From assembly GCA_947653315.1 (NCBI GenBank), contig CANTGP010000217.1, forward strand, positions 1-5,742: DNA of 5,742 nucleotides, written 5' to 3'. Shown piece by piece: positions 5,682 to 5,742 of the stretch. How positions within the stretch are numbered: the first letter of the stretch is position 1; the number at the start of each line of letters is the position of its first letter. The DNA comes from an uncultured Lachnospiraceae bacterium. GTDB lineage: Bacteria; Bacillota; Clostridia; Lachnospirales; Lachnospiraceae. The notes under the pieces are model-generated. The model did not search any database, had not been told where the DNA came from, and was given only the letters and a program-made list of their open reading frames with translations. The position numbers were made by a program, and so were the translations under genes.

Positions 5682-5742
5682 TTAGCCGCCGCCATGTGCC
5701 AGACGGTTTATCTGCGTTGCCATATATCCGGCGCCGTATCCG
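5682..5742 (-). CDS. larB: C-terminal end of probable LarB (partial)
   Basis: The last 19 codons before a TAA at 5684-5682 read GYGAGYMATQINRLAHGGG. The Gly-rich GYGAGYMAT followed by an INR motif matches the usual C-terminal end of LarB (NGFGAGY..S.INR-like), the pyridinium-3,5-biscarboxylate mononucleotide synthase that starts nickel-pincer cofactor synthesis from nicotinate adenine dinucleotide. Its position directly upstream of larC, at short spacing, supports this, since larB-larC-larE is the common order. The rest of the gene lies beyond the window edge, so the call rests on a short motif plus context. Confidence 0.75.
   Translation of the reverse strand, partial: GYGAGYMATQINRLAHGGG

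Overview
The window reads as part of a Gram-positive gut Firmicute chromosome, most likely a Lachnospiraceae (Clostridium cluster XIVa) relative. This is inferred from strong AGGAGG-type ribosome binding sites, a consensus sigma-A promoter, a GH112 phosphorylase, and a nickel-pincer-nucleotide (Lar) operon with a His-rich LarC. No marker in the window fixes the genus. All supported genes lie on the minus strand, so the biology runs from right (5742) to left (1).

Right half (5742 to 3369): the last 19 codons of a probable larB, then larC (nickel insertion/cyclometallase) and larE (sacrificial sulfur transferase). They are closely spaced and read as one transcript. LarB carboxylates and hydrolyses nicotinate adenine dinucleotide, LarE converts the carboxylates to thiocarboxylates at the cost of its own cysteine sulfur, and LarC inserts nickel with CTP. 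Together they make the nickel-pincer cofactor of lactate racemase (LarA) and related epimerases. No larA is in the window.

Middle (about 3368 to 2925): a stretch of about 440 bases without a convincing conventional gene. It holds a 260-base structure (3113-3372) whose two ends are imperfect inverted copies of each other, about 56-59 bases each, with small perfect hairpins between them. This MITE-like element abuts larE, and one arm contains the larE stop codon. Left of it is a strong sigma-A promoter (TTGACA, 18 bases, TATTAT) and a leader of about 120 bases with a stem-loop and a 26-codon open frame that stops two bases before the next gene.

Left half (2924 to 27): a two-membrane-segment protein of unknown function (209 aa), a clear intrinsic terminator, and a 725-residue GH112 beta-1,3-galactosyl-N-acetylhexosamine/galactosyl phosphorylase. 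The phosphorylase has no recognisable promoter between the terminator and its ribosome binding site. It is therefore probably expressed by read-through, or from a promoter I could not see.

The three regions are functionally unrelated as far as can be seen: cofactor synthesis, a membrane protein, and host-glycan or galactoside phosphorolysis. The most unusual object is the inverted-repeat element at 3113-3372.
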